From Tetradesmus obliquus (taxonomy: Eukaryota; Chlorophyta; Chlorophyceae; Sphaeropleales; Scenedesmaceae): a stretch of DNA of 64,000 nucleotides. Position numbers and translations under genes: made by a program. The stretch spans positions 5,332,001 through 5,396,000 of the forward strand of contig CP126193.1 of the NCBI GenBank assembly GCA_030272155.1, read 5' to 3'. The notes beneath the pieces were generated by a model, which was given only the letters and a program-made list of their open reading frames with translations, made no database searches and was not told the DNA's origin. Shown here piece after piece: positions 44,540 to 59,849 of this stretch. Within the stretch, counting starts at the first letter, position 1. The number at the start of each line of letters is the position of its first letter.

Positions 44540-46325
44540 GGGTCGGGCGTGGGCATGTTGGTGTGCTTGTGCTTGCAACCCTGGTGTGTGATGTAAGGCG
44601 CTGATGGAGCGTCGTGTCATTCTCGCTTTCAGCCGTTGTTGAAGTAGTTGTGCTGCTCAGCTTGTGCAAGGCTGCCAACTGCGACATGACAGGTGCAGCC
44701 GTTGTCCTGTGCTGGCAGGACTGTGCTGCCATCTCTGATTGGCATTGCAGTGCTGCTGATGTAGGTGTCTGGTTGCATGCTGTGCGGTAGAGCTGCATGG
44801 TTTCATCAGCCTGCAGGGTGATAAGGGACACAGCATCATTGTATGCGACGCATGAGCCAATGTTGGCGCCACTCTGTGCCAGGGTGACCCAGCATCAGCT
44901 GGAGATTCAGTCCAATCACAGGCATGCGCCCACATAGGGGGCCTGTCGTCGACATCTCGAGTGCTGCATAGCACCCAAGCCCTGCAGAGTTGATTGGTTG
45001 GCACAGGCCTGTGGACAGTAAGACCTCCTTGGTATGCATGTTGTCGCTTGCAGGCTGTCAATATGTCATATGCTCTGCCACAGGCCTGCTGTGCAGCGCT
45101 GTGGTGCAATGCTGCGGGCACATGCGGGTGCAATGCTGTGCAGCATCATCTGCTGATGCTATGCCATACCCTGATGCACCTGAAGTGTGTGAACATGTCT
45201 CTCAGCGAGCTGGGCACACCAACAAAGTTTTGAGGGCTATTTGCCTGATCATGCAGGCACTTGCTAGGGAGGTTATGTTACAGCTATCTCACCCGTTTTA
45301 GACATCTGCTTTGCTGGCTTGAGTTAGAGTTGTGTGGGGTTCAGGTTGCTTGGTACATAAGTACCACGACATAGCTGTTTAGTAGCAAGGGTAACTGACA
45401 CCGCCTGGCACAGAGATGCACAGTCATCGTACATCAGCTGGGACCTAGAGTCCTGACGGGCTGCACCTTTGATGTTTGAGCAGGTATAGTGTTACCGGGG
45501 CAGGTGCTGTTGCCAAGCAGTGGTCGAAAATCAATAGCTTGAGCATCAACTGCGCCACGTCTTATGCACAACTCTGAGCCACGCAGCTGCACAGTGCTCA
45601 CGTTGCTACTAGCAGACGTGCTGCAAGACAGCCCTGAACCTTGTCATCGCCATAACCACACCACCCACCAGGCCGTACTACGGCTGGAGCCCTGTGACCC
45701 ATTGTCACCCGCAACTAGGGCAGCTGTCAACACGATGCAGCCACTGCAAGCAGCTGCGACACACTGCGGAACCCAGTGGCATAACTCAGGCAGCTCTGAG
45801 GTCTACCGTCTATTCCATGCATGTACATGCATCTATCATTCGTCCAGCTGAAAGAACAACATCAGCAGAGCTTGCAGGCCTGCCAGCATGGCTTTTGCGA
45901 AGCCCTGTTGAACCCAAGCTGATGAATGACAGCAGTGCACACTGACCATCTGTGAGCTGAGCTGCAACACCGCACCATGCTGCCTCATCTGTTGGCAGCA
46001 ACACCAATAAACACATATCAAAGCAACGGATAACAGAATCGTCCGACAGACAGGACTGCTGCAGCAAATAGCTGCTACTGTCATTTGCGCACAGACTTCA
46101 CACGACCACTGTGATGCTCAGCATGGCCTGCTTGCTGCTGCGTACGCTGCTCCCAACAATGCTGGCTGCTGCTGTTGATGGTGCGGCTGCTGGTGTTGCT
46201 GCTGCGAAGCATATAAACTGCTGCTGACAAGCCACTAGCTGCTACTTCTGCTATTGCGCCTGCACGTGCCACTGCTGCCACTACTGCTGTCACCCCTGCT
46301 GCTGCTGCTGCTGCTGTTGCTGCTG
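44540..46325. other. Convergent non-coding interval, TAF12 / sulfotransferase
   Basis: 1.8 kb between converging gene ends. Only short frames with no family resemblance are present. CTG runs at 46295-46325 sit just beyond the sulfotransferase stop. Confidence 0.5.
44592..44596 (+). terminator. TGTAA poly(A) signal of TAF12
   Basis: TGTAA lies about 53 nt after the TAF12 stop. This pentamer is the usual poly(A) signal in chlorophyte algae. The 3' UTR would be short. Confidence 0.4.
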
Positions 46326-47156
46326 TCAGATGCTCTCCAGCGGCTGCGGCAGGCGTGGGAAGCGCTGCAGGTAGGACTCGTAGGTGCCCATGCAGCCGGC
46401 ATCACCCATGCGGCGCAGCGTCTCGGTGTCATTCAGCAGCCGTGCTGCTGGGTGGTCCGGTGGCAGCTCCCTCGCGTAGTGGCCCTTGTTGAACTTCAGT
46501 GCGCAGTCATAGAAGGAGTCCGGCTTCTGGATGCCAAACCAAGCCAGCAGCTCATCCAAGAAGTAAGGGTTTAGCGAGCCTGCGGCGGTTTTGAGGTCCT
46601 CATAGAAGAAGACCTTGTAGTTTGACTGCGTGGCGCAGCCTGGGGTTGTGTCGCTGCCAAAGACCTCCTGGAACATGCGCGTCCAGCTCTCACACATGCG
46701 GGTGGACACGTCATACCAATCCTGCCAGTCCCAGTCCTCTGGGTCAACGTATCCCGTGTGGCTGTGCGTGTTGAGCCGCTGGTACTCGCCCCTGATGCTG
46801 TGCAGGGGGTTACGGATGACCACCACTGCACGGTTCCACCTGGAGCAGTACTTCAGCTTGTGGGTCTTCACGACGATGCTGTGGTTGTACTTGTCGCTGT
46901 GATCGCACTCGGCCTTGAAGACAGGCGCCAGCGTCTTGTCGCAGTACACGCTTGTGGTGTGATAGCCGGTGAGCGTCTCGATGATGTGCCGTACCCATGT
47001 GTTGCCCGAGCCTGGGTATGACATAAGAGCTGTTGAAGGTTGTGGCTCCTTTAGATATGTTCTAGAAGTGGGGCAGCATACTACGTCCACAGGGGGCTTG
47101 GCTGCAGCTGCAAATTGGCTGCAGCCCAGCAGCACCAGCACCACTGATAGCATCAT
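46326..47156 (-). CDS. Sulfotransferase, WSCD/P-loop type, intronless, secreted or Golgi
   Basis: A single open frame of 276 residues from an ATG. The first 20 residues (MMLSVVLVLLGCSQFAAAAK) form a signal peptide or short anchor. The PAPS-binding loop is MSYPGSGNTWVRHIIE, followed by TGYHTTSVYCD. The second PAPS motif is VVVIRNPLHSIRGEYQRL. WESW/F-type helices follow (MCESWTRMFQEVF, VFFYEDL). This matches the WSCD-type sulfotransferases, enzymes that move sulfate from PAPS to glycans or other acceptors in the Golgi. The acceptor cannot be told. It is the only intronless gene in a neighbourhood where the other complete genes have 3-17 exons. Confidence 0.8.
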   Translation of the reverse strand: MMLSVVLVLLGCSQFAAAAKPPVDVVCCPTSRTYLKEPQPSTALMSYPGSGNTWVRHIIETLTGYHTTSVYCDKTLAPVFKAECDHSDKYNHSIVVKTHKLKYCSRWNRAVVVIRNPLHSIRGEYQRLNTHSHTGYVDPEDWDWQDWYDVSTRMCESWTRMFQEVFGSDTTPGCATQSNYKVFFYEDLKTAAGSLNPYFLDELLAWFGIQKPDSFYDCALKFNKGHYARELPPDHPAARLLNDTETLRRMGDAGCMGTYESYLQRFPRLPQPLESI

Positions 47157-47861
47157 TCTGCCAACTTCTGCAACTACGTATGGTTAGAAGACTCAGTGGG
47201 ATGTTCTGGATTACGCTGCAGCCAAGCAATGCTTGGCATGCAGGGAACGAACTACAAACGCGATACAGATGGTTCGGCTGGACTGTTGCGATCGAGGTGA
47301 AGCCAATCTCAGCAATACAAATATGATTGTTTATGCAGAACATGCCTGCCTGGACATTTGCTGCTGCTGTCTTGTCAGTCGAAAACGCGGCAAACGTTTC
47401 GGCACAAAACCGCTCTAACCAGCTTGGCCAATACTGACGCAATTAAATTGCCTCATATTACTCAAATTTCTCGTGTTCCACTTTAGCTGCTGCCCAGCCT
47501 GCTCTTCTAGTTGCCATAATGAGGCTCATCTCACATCAGTCTTACTGCGCCAACAGACGCATGCGTGATCAAAACGACTTGAAATGTGACTCATTCACAC
47601 TTCAAACAATGCACAACGTGATTCTGCAAGCTGGCATTGACAGGACCCAGCATCTGCTGCTGCAAGTTCTGGAGGTGCCGGGCAGTGGCACAAGTCCAGC
47701 GCTGAAGGCACTCTTGTTCTCAACCAGCGGGAGCAAAGTGCAGATGCTTGCCAAAACAAAACCAAGAGCTAGTTGGTGGGGAGCTCAGCTGCTGAGCCAC
47801 CACAGATCTGCAGCCCCACACAAACAATAGTCACTGCAGTACTGCACTGCTAGTAGGTGTG
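47157..47861. other. Intergenic between GH99 and the sulfotransferase
   Basis: 705 bp with no supported gene. It should hold the sulfotransferase promoter and the GH99 3' end, both on the minus strand. It is more AT-rich (around 47430-47480) than most of the window. Confidence 0.5.
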
Positions 47862-49382
47862 CTACAGCTCTCTATCCTGGTAGTCTGTGCCATGGCTGGT
47901 GGATCGCCGGCTCTCAACGAAGTGGCTTGCACACTCCTTTGTTATATCCATGTACAAATTGGGCCCGCCTTCACCATAATCCTGGTAGGGCTTGCCGGTC
48001 TCCTCATCCACCCATGGCTGCACTGCCTCAATCTGCACAGCATACAGCAGCGACGCACAGTCTTCAGCAACAGCAGCAAGGCGTTTGACCAAGGATCTTG
48101 AGCAGATGCTTGCCAGCAGTAACCATGCCTTCGACTGCCCACATGCAGCAGCATGTCGGCAGTTAGCCTGTGACAGAATCGCCCTAGCAGCAACATGGTG
48201 ACTGCTCCTGCTTTCAACAGTTCCTTGGTGCATCACCTGTGTCCCCTCTCCCCACTCGTTGAAGGATGTGATGGAGACAGCATGTGCCGGCTGTGCCAGC
48301 TGCCAGTATCTTCTGTACCTGCAGCAGCAGCATCAGCAGGAGCAGGAGCAGCAGCAGCCACAAGCAGTGCATAGTTGTGATGCTGGTGTGGCAACAGTGC
48401 TGTCATCCGACCAGCATCAGGTTAACCGCCTGCAGTGCTCAGTGCAGCAGTGCTGGTGTATCAAGCAATGGGCTGCCATGCAGCTGACTGCAGGTGGGAC
48501 AATCAGCAGCAGCACGCCTGCAAGATTGCAAATGAAGCTCTGGGTACCTTGCACCGTCCTCTCGTGGCCGGGTTGCTCCTGCATTCCATGGCCGGATGCG
48601 GCTGTCATCGTACCCTGGCAGCAGCAACAGCGGCAAGCTGCAGCTGAGCCAAGAGCAGGGTGTAATGCATGCATGTACATGCAGCACACACAGCGGCTGT
48701 TGCCTTCTACCCTGGTCCACTTCTGGAACATGCAGCAGGAACGCTGTCAACGACAGACAGGGCTGTTGCTGATGCTGTCACACACACACACACACGCATT
48801 GACCAGGGCATCATTGCTTATATCAACAGCTGTGCAGTCCTCTGCTGTGCCTCACCTGGGCCTATGCTTGCAACAAACAGCTGGTCGTGGTCATTGGCCC
48901 ACCTGCAGGCAGTGCCAGCAGGCAGATTAGCACTAGTTATACCCACCCCCATGCATGTCGAGCATGTGGCTGGTTGTAGCCACACTTGCGTACAGTAGGT
49001 CACATGCCAGCGTTGAGCCTGCAGCACACCCACTGCCCCCTGCTCTGTCAACACAAATAGAAAACAGGGAAACCTGTGCAGGACCACCACGCGTCACTGC
49101 TGCTGCTGGACAGGCACAACCTGCTGTTAGCAGCGTCCGCCGCCTGACGCTGCTGTTCATCAGTTACACAATCGGCTGCTTGCACATGCATGTGTTCAGC
49201 AAGCCCAGTGCCGGCCCTCCTCTGCTCACTCTGCAATCTGCTGCCAGTGCTCGGGGTTGCTTGCGTAGCTGACTGCGTCGCTGGCAAAGTAGGTGTAGAA
49301 GCCGTCAAAGCCGCCCAGCAGCAGCTCATCGCCCTCCTTGAGGTCAAGCATCAGCCCGATGAACACGCCTGCAGCCATTGCC

Positions 49383-49415
<33 letters not shown>

Positions 49416-49997
49416 CATGTTCCCCCTTGAGCTCCAGCATCAGCCAATGAACAAATCTGCAGCAGCCACAACAGAACAGCAAGCATTGTCACGCAACAAC
49501 TGCATGTTCTGAACAGCGGCTAGTGCTGTATGGTGGGACCTGCTGACACTGCAGCTGACTAATTGCGCAGTCATGAACGCTTTCTCAGCAGTGTGTACAC
49601 ATCTCTGTAAGTAAATCAGTCAGCGCAACCCACCGTCCAGCTCGGTGCCGCGCACGCTGACGTCGCCGCCCTTGCCCAGCAGCCGCGCCCACTGCGCAGC
49701 AGGCAGCCGGTAGCTGTCATACACAAAGTACACCGGCCGCCCGCCCAGCCGCATCAGGCCCTGCGATGCGTTGTGCTGCGACATGAGGTGCTGCAGGTCG
49801 GCCCGCACACTCTCCACGCTGCGGCCTGCGGTGGTGTGAGTGCGGCGGCAAGCCAAGCGGCAGCTGGAAAAGCTGAGTGCACATGGCAGCAGCAATGCTG
49901 AGGCAATGGAGATGTCCTCTAAACAGATGGACTTGAACTGTGTTTGGCGCTTGTATCAGGGGTAGCTCAACAACTATGCGCCAGCCGGCAATGGCGG

Positions 49998-50037
<40 letters not shown>

Positions 50038-51268
50038 AACGTTAATACATGCTGTGTATGCCATCTCCTGAACACCAGCTGTTGGCCCTTTCTCTCACCA
50101 CCAACACCTTGGCTGATTTGGTCATTCAGATGGCAGTGCAGCAATATAACACCCAGCTCTGCGAATTGCTGCTGCTGCTGCTCACCTTCATACGGCTCCA
50201 GGTGGAACGCCACCTTGAGCTGCTGCTGCTGCTCTGCCTCAGCCAGCACCAGCCCCAGCACCTGGTCTGTGTTCACGCCCTGCGTGTCGTGGCTGCCGGC
50301 ACGCCAGGTGGGGCCCCACCAGGACACCACCTGCAGCCACAGCGGCATGCAGCACCACACACAACATCACCACCCAGCAACCTTTTTAGCCTAAGTACCT
50401 GAAGCTGTCGCTATCTAAGTGCAGCTCAAGCAAGTAGATGCACAGAATCATTTAGTTCCAAGTTGGAGCCATCTGCTGCTAGCAGATGAGGCAGCGCAAG
50501 CTGCGTGAGAGTGCATTGCCAGGTGGAGGTTGGGGTCAAGCAGCGCAGCTGGGAAGCATCTGGGCGGCAGGCAGCTTGCTGTTGTGTTGGCAGCTGGCCT
50601 ACAAGGCCTGGCTGCTCATGCCTGCTGTCTCTTGCTGCTGCAGCTGCTGCACAAGTCAATCCCTTGCCCTGTTACACAGCCGCCTCACCATGCCCGTTAT
50701 GTTTGCATCAACCATCTCCCGTATGTGCGTCCTGATGGTTGCTGGATCGCTTGATGAGTAGGGGCCTTTCTGAGGGTAGAAGGGCGAGTGCACATTCTTG
50801 GGGGGATCAAAGCGGCTGCCAAACTCATAGCTGTCCTTCTGTTTTGCATCCCAGTGTGGCAGCACTTCATGGTTCCAGTGCTGGTACTGGCCATCCGTCT
50901 CAGGAGCACCATACCTGCAAGGCGACACACACAGCAGAAGCTGCTGAGTACCGCCCTTGACACAACGACAAGACAATGCCGGACGGTGTTCTATACATGT
51001 CACGCACATGCAAAACATATGTTGGATCTGCTGCTTGCCGCAGTTGCTGTCACTGCCCCTTGCATGCAAGGTTGTGGACAGCTGCTGTTGGTAGATATTT
51101 TAAATGAACTTACCAGACATAATAGAACGCCATGACCTTCTCACGCAGCTGTTCATGCAGGTATTGCAAACCTGTGTCATCTGCTGCTGCTACTGCTTGC
51201 TGGTTGCATAAGCACAGCCAGACGGTCCATACCAGCAGCACAAGTTTCTTGGTGTTTACAGGCGCCAT
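47862..51268 (-). CDS. GH99 endo-alpha-1,2-mannosidase-like glycosidase
   Basis: Nine exons close to 407 residues: 51268-51114, 50914-50689, 50330-50186, 49825-49634, 49368-49230, 48902-48856, 48614-48548, 48318-48237, 48032-47862. The N-terminus MAPVNTKKLVLLVWTVWLCL is a signal peptide or anchor. GH99 motifs follow in order: KVMAFYYVWYGAPETDGQYQ, HWNHEVLPHWD, GPYSSSDPATIRTHI, VVSWWGPTWRAGSHD, FHLEPYEGR (catalytic region), VYFVYDSYRLPAAQW, VSVRGTELDG, GGFDGFYTYFA, GPGYDDSRIRPWN and SITSFNEWGEGTQIE (second catalytic Glu). Animal members trim glucosylated mannose from N-glycans in the Golgi (MANEA). A similar role, or turnover of cell-wall or external mannans, is possible. An earlier in-frame ATG at 51460 exists, but the chosen start gives a clean signal sequence. 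Confidence 0.92.
49386..49413 (-). repeat. CTG tract near an intron 3' end (GH99)
   Basis: On the gene strand about nine CTG units are followed by GGGGCAATGG and the acceptor CTGCAG of the exon starting 49368. Confidence 0.8.
49999..50037 (-). repeat. CAG tract (gene sense) mid-intron in GH99
   Basis: A pure run of about 12 CTG on the plus strand, so CAG on the gene strand, in the middle of intron 3. The orientation is opposite to the acceptor-side tracts. Confidence 0.85.
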
Positions 51269-52722
51269 ACAGAGTTTCAAGACACACGCGGCGACAGAAG
51301 ACGAGCCTAGCTGCCGATCATGAGGTGGTTGAGTTTGTTCCTGTATCTGTCGAGACAGCAGAGGTGGCGTAATGACGATCGAGGTCGATGGGTAGCAGAT
51401 TCGGGACGAATGGATGGTACGCGGCACTGCTGGGTTGCGGACGAGCCGAATGAATGTCATCTGACAGTCCAGGGTTCGGTTCTAACTGTTACACAATAAT
51501 AACCTGGCCCAGGCCACCTGGGCAAGCCTGCACTTGCTCTTGCAGTTTGAAGAGACATGCAGCATGCAGTCCCTACAGAGCTGTACTCAGCTGCTGTCAA
51601 AATAGTTGGTTACTGATTACACAACGCTCTGTTGTGTTCTGATGTACACACATAACACACACGATCAGATCTGGTGTGCTGCTTGCTGTTCTGCATTGAA
51701 CACGTTGGTACACTGCTGGTGGTCTAGAGGAACCATCACCTCTATCCAGTTGCTGGCTGCCACTCACAGCCACAAAGCACAGCAGAGTGGGGACCGCTGG
51801 GTGCTCTCTTCGCATCACCTAGGGTAACCACCAAGCGCAAGTGCTCCCACAGCATGCTACAAAATGACAAGGCCCCGCCCTTGCCATGCAGAAAATGTAT
51901 AAAAGAGGTCTGGCAGCCTCCCCAGTTCGCTCCAGATTATCAAGCCAGGAAGCCAAACACAGCCGCAGCTGACAACAGCTGCTGCGTGTACTGGCTGCAG
52001 CAGAGTCAAAACAGCAGAGCAAGCACTCTGCAATCGCAACAGCTGCTGAGCAACGCCAACAGGAAGCACAATACAGCGTACTCAACACACTTCCTTTGCT
52101 TCAGCACAATGTATGTACCTGCGGCACTGCTTATATATGTGATGGTACTACTCGGCTGAGGTACCATGCACAGCTGCTCCCAGATTTGGAAGAACAACAA
52201 GATGCCCCTCTGCTGTCTACGCTACCACCATGCCAACATGCGTCAGCAGCTCTGCACAGGCAGGAGCTACCCAGGGCATCAGCACACATGACGCGCACTC
52301 GCCCAACACATATAACCCGCACAGCATGCGCTCGAGCAACTCACAACATAGGAGCATGTGCCTCACGAGGCGTGAGCCCTCATGCGGAGCTAGCAAACTA
52401 GCACTCTCTCACTCTCCAAGCGGCTGAGAAAGAGGGCCTGCAGGACAGCAGCAGCAGCAATGAGAAAGAGTCAGCAAAGCCTCAATGGGACATCCACCAT
52501 GAGTGCATGCGATGTCTGGTTCATGAGTGCATGCAATGTCTGGTTCAGCGGTCACGCCATTCCTGAAGCTGTTTCTGTGCAACAAGCGCCCAAGTGCCAT
52601 GTGTGCAAGCATACTGCTGTGCAAGCTTACACGCGTCGCTCAAACTGCACCACTGCTGCACGCTCCAGCATGGCTGCACGCTCGTGCCGTAGCCCACCTT
52701 TGCGGCACATGTGGTGTGTGCT
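51269..52722. other. Non-coding interval upstream of GH99
   Basis: 1.45 kb without a supportable gene. A TATAAAAG-like string at about 51898 on the plus strand is not followed by a convincing frame. Two 24-bp direct repeats (GAGTGCATGC.ATGTCTGGTT type) lie at 52498-52546. Confidence 0.5.
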
Positions 52723-53537
52723 TCACCGCCTAATGGCCATGGGGCCGTTGTTGAAGATGGTGATGTCGCCTGCCTCGATGCGGCTAGCAAAGAAGCCGCG
52801 GATGGTGTTGCGCCACTCCTCACCATATGCAGTGGAGGTCTTGCAGTCCAGGGGCATGTTGGTGGTCAGCCTGCCAGTTTGCAGGAGAGCAAAGATGGTC
52901 AGAGAGTCGGCTGTTGGTATACAGAGGTAGTGCAGCTGGTCAGCATGCACTGGTGGCGATTGAGCAGGTCAGCTGCTACACAGTAGACAGCTGCTGCTCC
53001 GTTGACACTTGTGCCTTATGTCAGCTTGCTGCTGACCTGTTGAGGGTCTGGCTGCTGCTGTTAAAGTTGATAAGGAAGCTGCTCGGGACATTGGGCCGGA
53101 TTATGAGATGCGAAGACTGGATTCAGTGTCACGCAGCTGTGAAAAACTAGCTGGGACGCCCACTCCCAACATTGCTCACCTGGTGTCTGGGTCGGCAGTC
53201 ATGGTCCTGGTGACCATGTAAGCGAAGAGTGCACCAGCCAGAGCCACTGGGGCGGCAACTGGGTACACCTGCGATGAACAAGGGAGGGCGGGAGGCAAGG
53301 TTAGGCTCGGCTGGTTCCTGAAAGACCAAATAAGAGACATACTGTCAAAGATAACCGGTTGTGCAGCTACTTTAAGGCACTTGTTGTCCAATGAGAGCCT
53401 GCAGAGCAGTCTCCTAGTTCTGTTGGCTGCTCCTGCCACGGCGCCCATTAGCCAGCTGCTCAGCGCAAAGTGAAAAGCGGCTTACTGACCTCCACGGGGA
53501 AGAACTTGGCCATAGTGGACACCTGCTTAGCTGCCAT
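52723..53537 (-). CDS. Small single-pass membrane protein (unknown)
   Basis: Exons 53537-53490, 53268-53180 and 52870-52723 close to 94 residues. The N-terminus MAAKQVSTMAKFFPVEVYPV leads into a hydrophobic segment, AAPVALAGALFAYMVTRTMT. A polar tail follows, with ADPDTRLTTNMP, WRNTIRGFFASRI and FNNGPMAIRR. Size, one membrane span and a basic end recall small accessory subunits of respiratory complexes, but no family signature is clear and I do not name one. The first donor is GTCAGT, so exon 1 is slightly less secure. Consistent splicing of three exons into one frame supports a real gene. Confidence 0.7.
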
Positions 53538-54283
53538 CTTTCCGCTGTGTGCTGGTGTTGCGAAGAGTGCAAACAGAAGAGAGTGGAGAGGGCAGCGAAA
53601 AGTAAGGTGAGCACAACTTAAAGCTTCACTCAGCGGTCTACGGGTAGATATGGGCTTGCGGGTGTAGGTGGTTTAACGGGCGCAAGAATCACTAATCACG
53701 CATAACAGGGCAAGTTGACGCTACCTTTACGCTTCTTAAGATCTCCTCACCTGATTATGCCATTTGTTTAGCTCATCATTTTTTCATATACATGCATTTA
53801 CACCAGCGCTGAGCGCCCGGCAGGCCAAAGGAAGCTAACCTGCCAAACCAAATAAGGCTTGCGGATCGCATATTTGTCACCCTACATGAACCGGCCTCAT
53901 TCACGCAGCACTACAACAGGAACTAATGCATGTAAAGGTCCTGCAAACAAGGGGCAAATACCAAGCACGCTGCAACAAGCACAGGTGCTACACCTGTGCT
54001 CAATGTCATATGAGTCGTCCCAACATCCGCAATCCAGCTGGTGGGCTGTGTTCCCGTCGTTGAGCAAACAGCAACCCAGCTCAGCTGTGCAACTCGCAAC
54101 CACCAACCGCAACCCTGGCCAATGCGCACAACAGCGGTAAGGCCACAAGTCATCAAGCAGCAGCTGCTGCCACATTGCCCATCGCAGTGCAATGTCCCGT
54201 CACACCCGCCAAGCCCAACGCCATGCAGCAGCCAGCTGCACAGCCGCAGCTGCTGGCACTGCACCAACTCCCAGCGCAGCTGC
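53538..54283. other. Intergenic between enolase and the small membrane protein
   Basis: About 750 bp, both flanking genes minus. It is AT-richer near 53690-53800. Expected content is the small gene's promoter and the enolase 3' UTR; nothing else was seen. Confidence 0.5.
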
Positions 54284-58623
<4,340 letters not shown>

Positions 58624-59153
58624 CTTTGCTCGTGTGCTTGTGCGTTGCTGACGGACAGGAATCAAGCGTGCACGGTTGAAGTGAATGCCAACAGCAGGGA
58701 GACGACAGATCATTCTTCAGGGAAGCGGCACGCGTTGCTTCGCCTGTTTAAGCCCAGGCGTGAGGGTTGCTGCCAAACCCTGAGCATCAACGCAGGCATT
58801 CTGGCCAAACGTCGCACCCCATTGGGCTGCAATTTCAACAAATATTCACGTGGAGCGCAATGCGCGCAGGCACGTATCCATGTTGCTGCTGTGCACGTTG
58901 CCGCAGCAGTACCAACGAGGGTGCCATGCCAACACAACCCAGCAGAACGCAAAACGTGCTCGTGATCAACACCAGCAACTGATAAAACAGCGTAACGTCG
59001 AGGATGGGAGCCTGATCATGGATGTAAGACGCAGGGCAGCAGGTGCTGTACAGCTGGGCAACACCAGCACCTGATGGTGATGGTGCATGGTGGGTCTCTG
59101 TGCTGGTGGACACTGGTACCGCAACACTAGCCAGAGCCACATCCCGTCATGCG
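58624..59153. promoter_or_regulatory. Intergenic, enolase promoter region
   Basis: 530 bp between the enolase ATG and the stop of the GEN1-like gene, both on the minus strand. The enolase promoter must lie here. No motif is claimed. Confidence 0.5.
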
Positions 59154-59804
59154 TCATGTCAAGTCAACCACGTCAGCATCGTCATCCTCAACTGCATCTA
59201 CTCCACCACCATGTCCTGCACCCAGGCGGTGCTGCTGCAGGCCACCCGCATCCGCAGGACTGTCCAGCAGCTCTATAACATCCTGCTGCTGCTGCTGTCT
59301 GCTTGCTGGCCGCGCTGCAAACAGCTCCTTTGCACTCTTTGGTCGACCTGCGCTTGTGCCTGCCTGCTGCCGCTGCGGCACAGGTGACAGCACTCCCGCC
59401 TCATCCAGCAGCGCTGCAAACTGTGCAGTGAGCCGGCCCTGACCAGCAGCAGCAGCAGCACCAGCAGCACCGCTGAGTGCTTTCTGCTGCTGGCACTGCT
59501 GGCTGCTAGGTGTTGATGGCGAGGCCAGCAGCTCCTTAGCCCTGTCTGTGGATGCTTTCTTTGCAGGAGGTGCCATGCCAGTGCTGCCTGCTGCTGCTGC
59601 CGTTGAGGTGGCAGCAGCAGCACCTGCGGCGCCCAGCTTGCTCTTGTGTGCCTGCAGCCTGGCTGCCAGCGGCAGCAGCTCTGGGGAGTCTGAGGTGCAG
59701 TCAACAGCGTCTGCAGGCTGCCGCTTCAGCGGGCTGCTGGCCGCCACATGCTGCTCCTGCTGCTGCTGCTGCTGCTGCGCTGGCTGTTCCTGCTTGACTT
59801 CATG

Positions 59805-59849
<45 letters not shown>

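Noticed and set aside
51895-52159. TATA-like string followed by a 101-residue frame
   Set aside because: The frame has no recognisable features and no splice or family support. A single TATAAA is weak evidence.
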